This document shows, one piece after another, positions 38,601 through 53,600 of a DNA stretch of 64,000 nt. Every line of letters begins with the position of its first letter. The first letter of the stretch is position 1. The DNA lies in NCBI GenBank assembly GCA_944474755.1, contig OX104115.1:63244648-63308647 (forward strand), written 5' to 3'. Source of the stretch: Limnoperna fortunei (Eukaryota > Mollusca > Bivalvia > Mytilida > Modiolidae). Position numbers and translations under genes: made by a program. Below the pieces are notes generated by a model. The model was not told the DNA's origin, ran no database searches, and was given only the letters and a program-made list of their open reading frames with translations.

Positions 38601-41600
38601 TATCACGTTAGTGAAATTATTTGACTGCTTTTGTAGCAAATCCAAATTTCGCTCTTTTTCGTCTAACTGTATATTCAGTCTTTCCTTCTGCGACCTCAGC
38701 TGTGCTAGTTCTTCATTTCGTGTTTCTAATAAATTCATATAATAGTCTTTTTCTTGGATAACTCTTTCCATGTCAGATTTTTTGTCCTCCAACATATTTG
38801 AAAAGTGGCACTTCTCTGCTTGTATTGAATCATACTGAATTCTTAAAGATTCGTATTTGTCGCTAGTTTCATGATATTCTTTCTTGAGATTGTTGTTTTC
38901 TGATCTGCTAAGTTCTATTTCCAAAGTTAGTCTGTTACATTTTTCTGTAATGCTGCTTAACTGTGAAGTCAGATTACTAATTTGGTCAAAATGTCTTTCT
39001 CTTTCCTGTCTCTCGGCAAAATTAACCTAAAAAGATCACAGAATAATACTATTAATAAACATGAAAAATGTGAAATCAATTCTATTGATCAGATTTCATT
39101 AAATAAAAAATTTTTTTTACATCATCTTCAAAAATTGAAAACCAGGACATGGTCTTCATAAAAACTGAATGAATGTGTACCCTACAAAAATTAATTCTTG
39201 AGTAAACCATGCATTACAATCTTTAAATAATTAGATCTAAAGCTATTTAGTGTGAACCATTAGAATTCTTTAAACTTCAAGATAAAATCTCTCTTTTAAT
39301 CACTACTTTTGCAATATTTGTTTATTAAATATTATCTGTTTATTCATAGAGTAAACAATACAAATGACCAACAATTAATGGATTATCTGTTCATCTACTT
39401 TAAAGGGACATAACTGTACAATGCATCCAATCAAATATACATTGTTATATAAGGTATTGGGGATTAAAAGGATTACACAGATTGTGTGTTGGTAATAAAT
39501 ATCAATGACATTTTGGTCAAAAATAATTTGATATGCTAAACTGAACAAATATGTGTGACACAATTGGTTTATAAAATGTTTACAATCTAAGTAGAACAAT
39601 GTTAATTTCCAACAACCTTTGAACTTTATGCTTCATTTATTAAAATGGAAATTAAACATCAAGAAATTGAAATGTAATATATAATAAGTAATTAATGAAT
39701 TTCACTGAAACAGATCTTAACGAATACAAAAAAGTTTCTTTTTTTTTCTGGTTTCTAATTCAATGATTATATGGAACTTGACCATTGATAAACACAAGCT
39801 GATTACTCTAACCCATAAATACTGAACAAATACTACACAAATTTAAATAAAAAAATGTTTCATGTGACATGAGGGAATTGCAATATTTTGGCAAAATATA
39901 ATTAGCAAACTATTCATTGGGATTGTATATTGTAAATCTTTTCTTGCTAACTTTCAAAACCACCATCTAACTCACATCTCAATGCTGAATGGGTAGAAAC
40001 GACAAACAATAAAGAAATTCCTAAATTCCACATGCTGACATAAAAATTTAATCTCCGAAAAGGTCTCACAGAATACTCTGGTTATATCTAACTTAATTCC
40101 TTGAATATGCTTACAGTTGCTAAACAATATAAATCAATGTCCAGAATGTACATCTAATGAGAACCAAGAGAAGCTCACATCACATTAAATGATAAAATAA
40201 TCACTATTTCAATTGTATTTTCCTTTGATCTTTACATGCGGTATTATCCCATCTCACTCTACTAGCATGAGATGGATCCATCTCATCTCGCCGTAAAAAC
40301 ATCATTACCATAAATTATTAACAAGCCATCACAATGTTACAAAACTGAGATAAACGGATTATTTACAATTTGACAAACTCTATGCATTTTCCCAACATCT
40401 TATATCAGGGGTGGCACAACTCGATGAGATATGGATGAGAAAATTCATCTCGTTTCAGAAAACCTAAATTATTATTATAAATACATGAAATAGCTAGGAA
40501 AACTTTTTGTTCCACAATAATTTCTGAAAATATAACAAAGATACACAAAGAAGGTATATAATAAAGCAATAAACACTGTTTATACTTCGGCTGAAAAATT
40601 AGATAAAATTATAAGTAAGAAATAAGTTATGAAAAAACTAATTATCATAGCTTTGATTAAAACATTGCAGAACAGGTGTAGAGACTTCACACTTACATAA
40701 AGTGAAAGAGTTTAAAGAAAGGTTTTGTGAATAATGTTCTAAAAAGAAATCAGGTATGTCAACAGTTTGTACATATCAAAATTTTCCCACATTATGAGCT
40801 GAATGTCAGGTGTCTGAATACGAATGCAGAGTTACTGCCCTTACCCCACAAAAAAACGGATAATTTGAGATAGCTTAAAATTTCTGCAAAATGAAAATGG
40901 GAAAATCGGTAATTCAAGGTACATCTTGAAAATAGTAGAAAATACTTAAGAACAAAAAATGTGTCTCTGCGACACTGCTGTCTAACTTGGCACATATTGG
41001 TTAACACCCTCCCCTTTGTTCTATATTCACTCGAGCATGAAGTATTTAGTGTAGCCCTAGAGAATTTGCCAGTTAGGAGATCTCATCATGTTGTGACTGT
41101 GTACCAGGTTTCATGATGACGTAGAGTCATCTTCATAAAAAAAGCTACAAAACCAAGGTAAACCTGAGGTGGGAGACACGAACGAATGAATGGAGGAACG
41201 AAAAAAATCTAAATGTGCCCCCACTTAAGTTTGTTTGTTTGTTTTATGGTGTTTAACGCCACTTTCAGCAATTTTTCAGCTATATCATGGCGTCCACTTT
41301 TTATTGGGGGAGGAAGCCGGAGTACCCGGAGAAAACCCCTGACCTGCGGTACCCCCACTTAAGTTATCAGGAAATTAAAACAATTCAGCCTTTTGTGTAT
41401 GGCAACACAGAACAAGTAATATATGTACTAAGAAACTAAGTGTGTTTAGGTAGGGTTTATAGACATGTTGACAAACCATAAATTTTGGAAAAAAATCTAG
41501 CATTTTACGTGATGACTGTTTTTCAATGAAATCAGAAAGTGAGAGATAAACAAACAAAAAAAAAACAGCATAAAACAATGTGATGGTGTGAATATACTCA

Positions 41601-44600
41601 AACTGTGAAATCAAATATAATACCAGTGTTTTAAAGACACGAGGATCTTGTAATGGCTCCTACAATAAAGTCACATGTACAATTCAACAATATTTTAATA
41701 TTTACCATGAAATTAGCTGCCACTACTTGCTGTTGCTAAAGACACCAATTACTTTATTAGACTTTTATTTCAGCCTTGAACTAGCTAGCTAATCACCATG
41801 TGACTGATATGGATGCCTTCTCATTGGGTGGAGGGTGTGTGTGTGTGGTTATTATAAGGAAAAGCTGGACACCAACCATAAAGATAGTGACATGCTTGGA
41901 GCATGCCATTGCTTTTTGCACATTAATGACCAGTTTGGAAACATCAAACAAAAGAAATACAAAATGCTAAATTTTCCATCCCGACCCTACTCCCCATACA
42001 TTTCCAATGTCAATCAACATTTCCTGTTCATTGGACCATGTAATTTTCCCAATTAATTTATTGATTGTTTACATGTTCTTGCACTGAGTGTAGCTGAAAT
42101 ACCTCTTGCTAGATGTTAAACAACCAAAGGTAAGTTTCATATAAGAAGCTGTTGGATACACCTGTTTATTTGTGATAGATCTTTTAAATGACAGAAATTT
42201 ACAGGACAATGATAAAACATTCACATGATAATAATTGTTTTAGTGCTTTGCACAACATATTTTTTAATTCACATGTATAGAATATGTTATTTACAATTGT
42301 TTTTAAAACAACTGAACATAATTCTAGATGTCAGCCATGCTAAGCAGATACAAGCACACAGAACCATGCAAAACATGAGTACAAGTATAAAAAAGCATTA
42401 AATTTGGGAAAACTACATTAATTTAAGTAACTAACAAAACAAAATTTAAAACCCTGAAAACTCACCCAGAAATTCATAAAATCAACCTGCTGTTTAAATA
42501 ATACTGATTTATTTTGGAAGCCAAAATTACATATCTCTTTAAAACCATTAGCTAATGGATTGATTTGTTTAAAAGACAGATTTTCAAATAAATGTTGATT
42601 GTACATGTATATAATTAAATAATGTGTATTAAATTGAAAAAAAATGGTCGTTATTTAATTGGCATAAACACTAATTGTTTTCAATTGATTGAATTATCTC
42701 CCTTTATATTATTTGTTTCAGTAAATTGAAAAAAAACTTGTTGTTATGCTTTTGAGATAATATTTTTTTCAATTAAATGAATCTTATATTTGTTTCAGTG
42801 AATTGACTGCAGCTACAATAAAATTAAGATCACAAAAATTCCACATTTAAAATTCGAGATAACAGCATAATTTTTTCAAGACATTTTTCGTAAAAAGTAT
42901 GTACCTACACATGAATGAAATAGTATTAACCACATGTAAACATTTCTTACATGGTATTTTCCTTTTTTATGTTTTAAGTAAATTTCTTTATGGCTTTAAA
43001 TTTAATAAACCATGTTATGTACATGTAGATTGTTTTAATGAAAACTTTGAGACACATCATAGGAAATCTACATTATTTTCATACATGTATATAAATTTAC
43101 TTTAATTCCATATATATTTTGCACATCATTTCAAGCTCTATTATTCTACAAACAAGTTAAAGTATACAATTTCATTAAAAGCATGACTAACCAAACCACA
43201 TAACCAACAATCCACACCAAACATGCCATGCACAAACATTCACCAGAACTAATCCATATGACCCAACATACAGCACACATTGTCCCAGCTAGAACCACAT
43301 AACAGAACAAGTTAATTACCTTTTGATTCACTTGAGAATTACATTCTGCTTTAACGAGTTCCAGCATCTTGTCCAATCTATCCACGTCTTTCTGCTTTTC
43401 CTCTAGTTTGTTTTCTAATTCGGTCTGTTTTACACGGAGTTCAGTCTCTTTGTGAAGAAGATCAGAATTTCTTTTCTTCTCTGAATCATAATCTGAGCTT
43501 ATCCTTGTTAAACTTTTCTACACAAAAATAGAGGAATACGGAATAACATTCATGACATGTGGTGAAACCTGATGGTAAGCTTCATGCAGTTTTTATACTT
43601 TTCAGAAATTTTTTCACTGCAGCTATGGCAGGCAATTTCTTGTTATTGTAATTCAATAAGAAATATAAAATGATGGTTACCTCCCTGTTAAAAGAGCAAG
43701 TAGAAAAATTGAATGCATTAAGATGTATTATGGGTCTAATATGTAGATGGTTAAAGGAATTTGAAAATCCAGTATAAATTAAATATGTCTAGTTTTCTTG
43801 GTCTGTTTCACTGCATTTAAATTCCACCTTTAATATTAATAAAATATTTCCATGATAATTTAATTATCTTATTTTTAACTATTAGCAGAAGAATTACACA
43901 AATAACAGTTTCAACATATTAATATATTTTAATATTTTTATGCACTCTGTAAATGTGTTTAGTAATAGATTAAAACTCATCAGCATGTACCACAATAATT
44001 AATTATAATACTAAAACAGTGTACCCAGTGTTCAATCTAGATCGTGCCATGGCGCCATTCCCACATTTTGAATAGACGCGCTAAAAAAAACCTCCTGGGT
44101 CATTACTGGCACAATGTAATTTTTCATTGCTTTGAGAAATTCCCCCATAGTAAACAGCTTTGAAAAAGTCCCTTTAAAATATACTGGAAATTTAACTGTA
44201 TTCTCTGTCCTAAGTACGCTTTTTATCATGTACAATTACAATTTAGCAAGCGTCTAAATCACGTAGACAATATATTATCGATTTTTTTATAACGTGTTGT
44301 TTATGCTTCAAGATGAAGCGTATTTCTTCATATTTTACTCCCATTGGAGATAAAATTTGCAAAAACGGATCTGGATGTCATGTCTCTATATTGGTTTTAT
44401 TGACCACTAGCTATAAATTCTGGCCCCCTATGGTAAGTTATTAGGGCCATCATGGCCCCCTTAGACCAAATTCTAGATTGAACAATGTTGTACCACTCTG
44501 CTAATTCAGAGTGAGAGTGTGTCAGTGGAGCCTCTAAATGTTGATCAAATTTGTCTTGATTTAGTGTAAGACAAATTACTTTATATACAAATCTTTTTTA

Positions 44601-47600
44601 TTTAAATACAATATGTACCAATTCTGCAGTCATTTAATTCATGAATCTGTACAATTTGCAAAATATATCACCTGCAATTCTTCCAACTTTGACTCGAGCA
44701 CAGCATGCTTCCTCACAGCTTCATCTCTCTCTGACCTTGTCTTCAATAAATCTCTCTGTACACCATTCAAAGTCTCATCAAATGAATCTTTCTGCAATAT
44801 AAATAATATAGTCATGTTTTACTTTGTAGGGGAAGCTTAAATGCCACACTCCCATTTGAACAAAGTTGTACATCTATGACTTGATGTAACTAAAATATGT
44901 TTTACTGTCAGCAACGTCATAGTCAATTGATTTAATAGAAACAGACCAAATCCTTTTTGTATAAATTTTTAGAAAACTGAGGCCTGGATTGCTGCATTCA
45001 CCAATTAGGGACCATACCTAGTCCAAATATCATGTTGTCCATAGCTTATTTTACAGTTTGCTGGGAGTGTCCCATGCCCCAAACAGATCTAAAATAGCAT
45101 CAGATGGCAGAGCATTCCCAAACAAGACCATAGCATACAGATTAGGTCAAAGCAAAGACGATAAGATTGTTACTTCATGCTTATTTCCTAAAAGTACAGT
45201 ATTATGTTGAAGAACAAGGACTGGTGTTACATATAGAATAAAAAATATTGAACGACTGAAAAATAGCTGATTAAATCAAATACACTTCCTGTTAGTTTGT
45301 ATTTAATTAATTTATCCATTATAATCAATAATTTTTTAAGAAAATTTAAAATAAACTAGAAAATCTGTGAGCAATGCTCACTAATTGATACCCCCGCTTC
45401 CAAATTTCAAAACATCTGGGAAGAAAACTGTTGGAGGAGTTGGTTACATGTACACAAAATAGGTACTGTCTTCAGCACATTTTCTAAAAAAATTGTGAAC
45501 TTCCCGAGTCTGGAAAAAAAGTGAAAAAATCCTCATTCAATTCAATTTTATAAGTTGCATAACTTCAGAAGATGAGCAATCTTTTCTGTGAAATTCCTGA
45601 GATCTGGGCTGAAAACTGTATGAGAATTCAATTAAACAAAATAACTACGCAATTATGTCAAAGAATGGCATAGTCTATTTTTTTCTATGGGAAACCCCAA
45701 AAATCATTCCGATCAAAAAGCTAAATATCAGGTGCACAATGACACTATCTGGCAAAGATTCTGTGAAAGTTTCATCAAATTTCATTCAGTGGTGTAGGTG
45801 GAGTTGCTGATATGAGATTGGTACCCTAAATGTAGCGAACAGATGGACACCTGTTCCTTTCTATACCCACCATATTTTCAAGCTGGGGTACAGTAACACA
45901 TGAGGATCAACTATAAATAGTTTGCTAACTCAAAACCTGTATTAGGGATTTTGACAACATCAAGTTTTACCATGTTTCACTATGACAAGTGTGGACACAG
46001 AAAAACGTCTCGCCTGTATTCCGCATCAGTAACGAAAATAAATTTCGTCATAAGCATTACGTAAATAGCATTTAATATCAGCTGCGGCCTGTATACAAAA
46101 TATTGTCACCATACCCTGCATAGTTACAGGGGAACAGCCGTAACCCAAATATTTTAACGTAGTTGCTGGACCGTGAAATTGAGGTCAAGGTCAGGTGGAA
46201 CCTGCCAGACAGTCATGTACTATTCATCAGCAACCTATATACCAAATATTGTCATCCTACCATGCGTAGTTACAGAGGAACTATCGTAACCCAAAAACTT
46301 TAACGTAGTCGCTGGACCGTGAAATTGAGGTCAAGGTCAGGTGACACCTACCAGACAGTCATGTACTAGTCATCAGCAACCTATACACCAAATATTGTCA
46401 TCCTATCATGCGTAGTTACAGAGGAACTGTCGTAACCCAAAAACTTTAACGTAGTCGCTGGACCGTGAAATTGAGGTCCAGGTCAGGTGACAGTTGACTG
46501 ACTGGCAAGTACTCATCATAAGCTACCTCTGGACCAAATTTGATGGACCTAGGGCTTGGGCTTAGAAAGATATGAAGCAAGATGTCAAGTGTTTACGCCG
46601 CCGCTGTCGGATTCCCATACATATGTCTCGCCTCCAGCGACTTTCGTCGCAGGCGAGACAAAAATGAATCTTTGGTGTAATTTTGGAGGAAAAAAACATT
46701 TCTACCTACCCACTCAAATTGTAGGTTGAGAAACAGAAACCAACAACTTTTATTAAAGAATGGCCTGAACTCTTAAATATTTGATAAGCTATTCTACAAC
46801 ACAAAAATTAAAACTATTCTATAAGTCAACATATAAAACACAACAAACCTTTTCTGTCCATTTGATCCTGTCTTCACTATATTCCTCCTTCAATAATTTT
46901 ATTTTGTTCTCTAACTCAGCAACTGTTTCATCTTTTAGTTTGATTTGTTGTTCATATTGTCCTCTAAACAACCAATGAAAATCGTTATTGACATGAATGA
47001 AATTCTGATCCAGTAATGGACATATACCTGCATATTTAACTTAAGTTTCCAGAAACAAAGTAAAAATGGTTCAATATGACCACATCTGATAAGGGTTTGG
47101 AACAGTTTTAACACAATAAAAGTTAATTTCTATGTACAGGAAATTTAAGACAAATAGCTGATTTTAAAAGTTTAAAAATAATAATTTGTTAAATAAAAGA
47201 TAACATAGAGATAACCCAAAATATCACAAATCAATATTGCTTGCTTGCTAAACTTCAATGATGTTCATGAAAATAAGTTCTGGTCCTCTTTTCACAAAAA
47301 GTCATTAAACATATTAGCAGTTCTGTGTTGTATGGCTAGTTGCTTGCTGGACGTTAAACAACAACCAATCAATCAATCAATCAATCAATTGTATGGTTAG
47401 GGCAAGATTTATACTAAGCCTTTGTCCTATGACATTTTGTGAATGGGAAAACAAACTACAGCTTCTACCAAGCCAGCTACATATAATAACATCAAACAAC
47501 AAATGACTAATCTAAGATGAAAACATTGATTTGGAACACATAAAATAATATTAAGAACTTTCTGGACAAAGTTTCCAGTAACTCGTATACACCAACAATA

Positions 47601-50600
47601 AATGCAACCCTTATACAATTTTACCAATACCAAGCATAAAACTCCCCAAAATAATTTGATAAAAAATCAAAATATCAAACATTTCTTACTCTAACATTGC
47701 CAACTGAGATTGCAGTTGAGTTGTCTGTTTCCTGGAGTTACTTGCCCTTTCCAAGGCTGATTTTAGTTCTTTCTCATGTTCAGCTGTCATGTTTGTTATC
47801 CTGCAAAATTTAAATTCTATGAGAAATTTTTTTTAATTTTTTTTTAATAGCCATACATGTATAGTAAAAAATTAAAATATTAAATATTAACTGCTTTAAA
47901 AAAAACAACCCATATTATACTAATAAAATCTAATGTAGAGAAATTTACACAGAGAGAACACTTTAGATTTCTGGTTTATGTACTTAAAACAACAAATTTT
48001 ATTGCTGACAAAATACAATTCTATGGGATGCTTTGAACACATGTGATCAAACTTATTTGTCATTAATGATGCTGAAAATATTTCAAAGGTGATGCACCTT
48101 ATTTAAGAAATTAATTTTAAAGCTAGCGTTGAAGCATAAGTATCAGTACAGTATCAATACAAGTAACCAACTAAATTTCTCAGACATTAGAAAGGAACTA
48201 AAACTTTTACAGCAGATACAGTTACACCAGACAATAACAACCAGAAACAGCTGTAAATTCCTGCACATATCAACTACATTTCATAACGTGAACAATTTCC
48301 TACAAACCTACAACTTACACAAGTGTATGCATGAGACTTTGTCTGTTGTTATAACTTTAAGCAAAACGATTTATCTAATTAATAGTTTTCCCTTGATACA
48401 TAACCTGTTATTCCACACCCTGTTTCTGACCTTTGTTAACATTCTGAGTCTTTTTCCCCTTGATACATAACCTGTTATTCCACACCATGTTTCTGACCTT
48501 TGTTAACATTCTGAGTCTTTTTTTACGGTATACATAACCTGTTATTCCACACCCTGTTTTTGACCTTTGTTAACATACTAAGTCTATGTTTTTCATGCAA
48601 GTTAGAAAATTTATGCTTTAATATATTAAATAAAATTTTACAAATCCACATAATGCATTAGTACTGATTTATATGTTCTTTCTATTTTGTTGTTTATGAC
48701 ATACTGTCCATACATGTCTGTGTCAACAATACATTACAGCACTGTTATTTAGTACTGAATCATGATTAACAAAATTGAATTTAAAATAAAAAATCTTTTG
48801 TAGGTGACATCATAAAAATAAAAACAATTAACAGCATAACATGTGAAAAATGATTGCAAAATAAATTTTCCAAAGTTGAACAAACAGAACTAAATTTAAA
48901 TTTGACGAATAACTATTAAACTCCAGCCATCTGAAAGTAATGCTGAGTGAATGCTGAGATATTAGCTTAAAATTTAAGTTTTAAAATTGCTCCCTGCACA
49001 TTTGAAATTATGTTTTAAGCATAAACAATGACTATTATGACAATTATTGCACATTTTGTAATGCCATAGAATCTGAAACTAGATTAATTATCATCGATTG
49101 CCCACATAATTACGTTTCCACATAGAGGCAGAAATGTACTAGTCATGTAAAAAAACCAGAGACTCTTAAGAGCCTGTATCGCTCACCTGATTTTATAGGC
49201 AATTAAGATGGCATTTCCCTGATGTTAAAGTAAGTCCTGTTATTTTCAATAAACTTTAAATAGAACCTTCCAAACAATATTACTAGAAAGCTTTGTTTAA
49301 TTGGTTAACCGGTTGTATAGAGAAGATTTTTTTTATTTGCCCATAGGGTCCTATGTTAAACTAAGTCCTGAGGCGGTGGTGGCCATTTTGAATTTTCAAT
49401 TGCCATAAAAAACATAAACTTTATAGACCATCCAAACAATATTGCTAGTAAGTTTTTGTTTCCATTGATTAACCGGTTTCAGAGAAGAAGCCTTTAAAAA
49501 CTTTTTCCCATAGGGTCCTATGTTAAACTAAGTCCTGAGGTAGCGGCCATTTTGAATTTCCAATTGCCATAAAAAACATAAACTTTATAGAGGACCATCC
49601 AAACAATATTACTAGTAAGTTTTGTTTTGATTGGTTAAACGGTTTCAGAGAAGAAGCCCTTTTAAACTTTTTTCTCATAGGGTTGCATGTTAAACCAAGT
49701 CCTGCGGTGACGGCCAATTTGAATTTCCGATTGGAATAAAAAACATTACCTTTATAGAGGACCATCCAAACAATATTGCTAGTAAGTTTTGTTTCCATTG
49801 GTTGACCGGTTTCAGAAAAGAAGCCTTTCAAACATTTTCCCATAGGGTCCTATGTTAAATTAAGTCCTGCAGTGGCAGCCATTTTGAATTTCCAATTGCC
49901 ATAAAAAACATAAACTTTATAGAGGACCATCCAAACAATATTGCGATTAAGTTTTTGTTTCCATTGATTAACCGGTTTCAGAGAAGAAGCCTTTTAAAAC
50001 TTTTTCCCATAGGGTTCTATGTTAAACTAAGTCCTGTGGTGGAGGCCATTTTGAATTTCCAATTCCCATCAAAAACACAAACTTTATAGAGGACCATCCA
50101 AACAATATTGCTAGTAAGTTTTGTTTTGATTGGTTAAACGGTTTCAGAGAAGAAGCCCTTTTTAACTTTTTTCCCATAGGGTCCTATGTTAAACTAAGTC
50201 TTGAGGTGGCGGCCATATTGGTTTACCAATCAAAATAAAAAACACAAACTTTGTAAAGGTCCATCCAATGAACATTATGGCCAAGTTTGGTTTCAATTGG
50301 CCAAGTGGTTTCAGAGAAGAAGATTAAAATGTAAAAAGTTTACAGACGCCGCCACCTCCACCGCCGCAGACGGAAGCAAAGTGATAACAATAGCTCACAT
50401 GACCCTTTGGGTCAGGTGAGCTAAAAAACGTGCTTCACTAAAATATGGACTTAACTTTCAGCTTAATAAAATCGCAAAAACTGAAAATTTAGTTTAAAAT
50501 GCTTAGTTTTTGTTGATTAGAATCACATTATGTGTAATAAGCGCCTTGTGGTTAAATCAGTCTTAACTTACTTTCGATACATTCCAAGTGCTTCCACTTC

Positions 50601-53600
50601 CCTGATGGGATATATTAAAAAGTGAAAATACAAATTTTGTTAAATTCTGCAACTGCCTAACTAAAGTGTGTAACAATCACATTAAAGGGTAAAAATATAC
50701 ACTGAAGTTAGAAATCTTTGACAACATACAAATTATTTGTGCCTTTATTAGCAGTATGTACAATAGTTTATTAATGTGACAAATTAAGACAATCAGGATC
50801 CTTTTACCGTTTTTGTCTAAAACATTTCAGACTGAAACAAATTTCCAACATTAATAATTACAAATTGTTGTTTTTTTAATGGATGCAACTTGTACTGAAG
50901 AATTAAAAGTAATTAAACCAGAAAACTTGTTCCAAGCATGAACATTACTATGAGCAATTCTGAGGAAAAATAATTTAATTGTTTATTAAGTTTTACTTGG
51001 ACAAAGTTGGTCAATGCATAAAATATTTGGTTTGCTGTTTTTCCAACTGAACACCAATCTTGCCCAAGCCTTATGGTATCCAGACCACAATTGACCACAT
51101 GATCATAGCTGGTGTCACTGATGTTTATTATATTTGAGTTATCTCCCCTCTCAACAATTCAAATTTCTGTTTGTTTGTTTAATGGTGTTTAATGCCACTT
51201 TCAGCAATTTTTCAGCTTTATAGTTGCATTCAGTTTTTATTGGGGGAGGAAGCGAGAGTACCCAGAGAAAACCCCCGACCTGCTTCAAATTTCTGTGCTG
51301 ATTTTGTTTGCTAGTGACAATGACATGTGACAAAACAGTTCGGACACAACCAATCACAGGTTTGATAGGTAATATACATAATAACATGGGTTTTAAACAT
51401 AGGACTTTTTTTAAAAGTTACAATAATTCCAAACCATGATTTGAAGACTAGATGATCAGAAACAAAATATTAATTTTTACTGCTATTTTGTTCAATTTTC
51501 CTTTGATCGTGCAAGCTGAGAAATTCCAATATCACTCTACTATCGCTTGATGGATAATTAGGATATTGGAAATAAAACCAACATTAATTTATATTTATTA
51601 ATCATCAAATTCTTCAACTGTAATTCCATATAGTATCAAATCATTTTACAAACAACCTGGAAATCTCATCTGATGATTTTGTTTTGTTTGTTTGAAAGGT
51701 GTTTTAACGCCACTTTCAGCAATTTTTCAGCTATATCGTGGCATCCAGTTTTTATTGGGGGAGGAAGCCGGAGTACCAGGAGAGAACCCCCGACCTGCGG
51801 TAGGAAAACTGGCAATCCTTGTCAATTAAGATTGGGGTCGAGTACACCCTGCCTGCAGTGAGAATCGAACCCGCAATCTCAGTGTTGACAGACCATGTGA
51901 TCAATAGTATATGGTCTACCTTAACCACTCAGCCACCGCGGCCCCCTCATCTGATGAAAACTATCTTATCAACAATTAGGTTATTCTGCAATAATTGTCT
52001 CTAGACTTATCTACTTCAAGATAAAGAGTAAAACACCTACTTTTCTTGTTGTTCTTTGATCAATGACTCTTTATCTTGGCTAACTGTCTGCTTCAATGAC
52101 TTTACTTCATTCTCCAACTGTAAATGGATGTAAAACAACAATCAATCAACCAACTGTAAATGAAATTTATTAGTTAAAATAGATAGTTTTCTGAATTGAA
52201 ACCTGTTGATAATAAACTCCAGCTACCACAGGTTGATTCATTTTTTATTATTTATATATCTCACTCTCTGATTTTAAGCATCTGATCAGCTAGTGTATTC
52301 AATGTGAAGCTTTGCAACAACAAAAATGGCAAAATCATTTAGCATTTATGTGTATTGCAATATATTGAGGTTTGATTTACCTGAATGATTTTATGTAAAT
52401 AATAAACAGAAACAAAAAAAATAACATGCCCACTAATCACCAGGTACTTATATACCACGTTCGAAGTAAATAAATCCAGCAGGTTTAAGTTATATTCTGG
52501 ACGAAAATAAGAAAAATAAAGTAAGGGAGATAACTTAACAGAATGTAGTTACAGTTATGGTTCTTGTGCACTGCACTCCTACTCATCATGTTTTTTCTAA
52601 CCTCCAAGTTTGAAATCAACATGTCAAACTGTCTTGGAAATATGCTCCAAACAAAACTATAACAGAAAGATGGACAAAGTGGCAACTATATTGCGAGTAT
52701 AAAAATAATGCACAGATTGCTTATCTCCCTTCTGTGATTTACAGACCTCATCAAGTCTTTGCTTTTTGTCTTCTAATTCGCTGCTCATCTCTTGTATATA
52801 TCTTTCCAGTGTATGGACCACCATTCCAGGCACCTGCTTAGAAACTGGGTCAGAGTCAAAATAGCACCTTCCACGCTTTCTCTCTACATCACTGAGCAAA
52901 ATTCTGATTTGGTTAATGGCGGTCTCAGATAAATATTTGTCCCGACTATTGTCTTCATATTTTCTGTTCGAGTCCAGTAATGCCTGTAAATTATATTAAA
53001 ATCAAAGTGTGATTTCAAACCACCTTGTTATCTCGAACCCCTGATACTCCAAAGCACCAATATTAAAAGGCATGTTTCTCTAATATCATAAATTTACCAA
53101 GGTATACTGAAAAATCATTGGCAGGAGTTAATGATTGGTTGGTAATGAGATCTGATGTCATGACAAACTTAAAAGAATAACAAATTGCTTTGTATCCTTC
53201 TGACAAAATCTAATCAAAATGTAAGCAGGATAAAGATATTAAGATAAATAAAGTATGCTCCATATAAAAAAATTCAATATATAAATCTCTATTTGGTATT
53301 TAAATAAATATTCTGAGTTCAAACAAGCATGTTTACTGTGTGAGAAAATCAAATTCAAAACCGCTGCAAAGAGATTTTAGTCATTTTAGTATCAACATTC
53401 AGCTTTTCAAAAAATTAAAACTAATTTTTTGCAAAGAAAATCATGCATATTAATGATTTAAACGAATGGGTATTTGAGTATTAACATGTTTTTTTTGCAT
53501 AAAAAATTTTTTTTTTTTAATAGCCAATTAATGTTAATATACAAATATACAATATATGAATGGTGATTATGTTTGATCATGATGAACAATATGAATCTCA

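Noticed and set aside
38452..38742. 96-residue plus-strand frame
   Set aside because: It is the antisense shadow of the large coiled-coil exon 14.
44032..44235. 67-residue minus-strand frame
   Set aside because: It lies within a MITE with hAT-like ends, with no transposase motif.
48129..48470. 113-residue plus-strand frame
   Set aside because: It runs from AT-rich intron into the 67-bp tandem repeat and resembles no known protein.
49523..49843. 106-residue minus-strand frame with internal similarity
   Set aside because: It is open only because the 167-bp repeat units happen to be stop-free in one frame; its two halves repeat each other.
51890..51945. Possible tRNA-Ser/Leu genes on the minus strand (also at 6,250, 7,815, 26,239)
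   Set aside because: They have box A and box B but are the heads of SINEs: they continue into the SINE core and tail, are flanked by target duplications, and do not fold into a complete cloverleaf.
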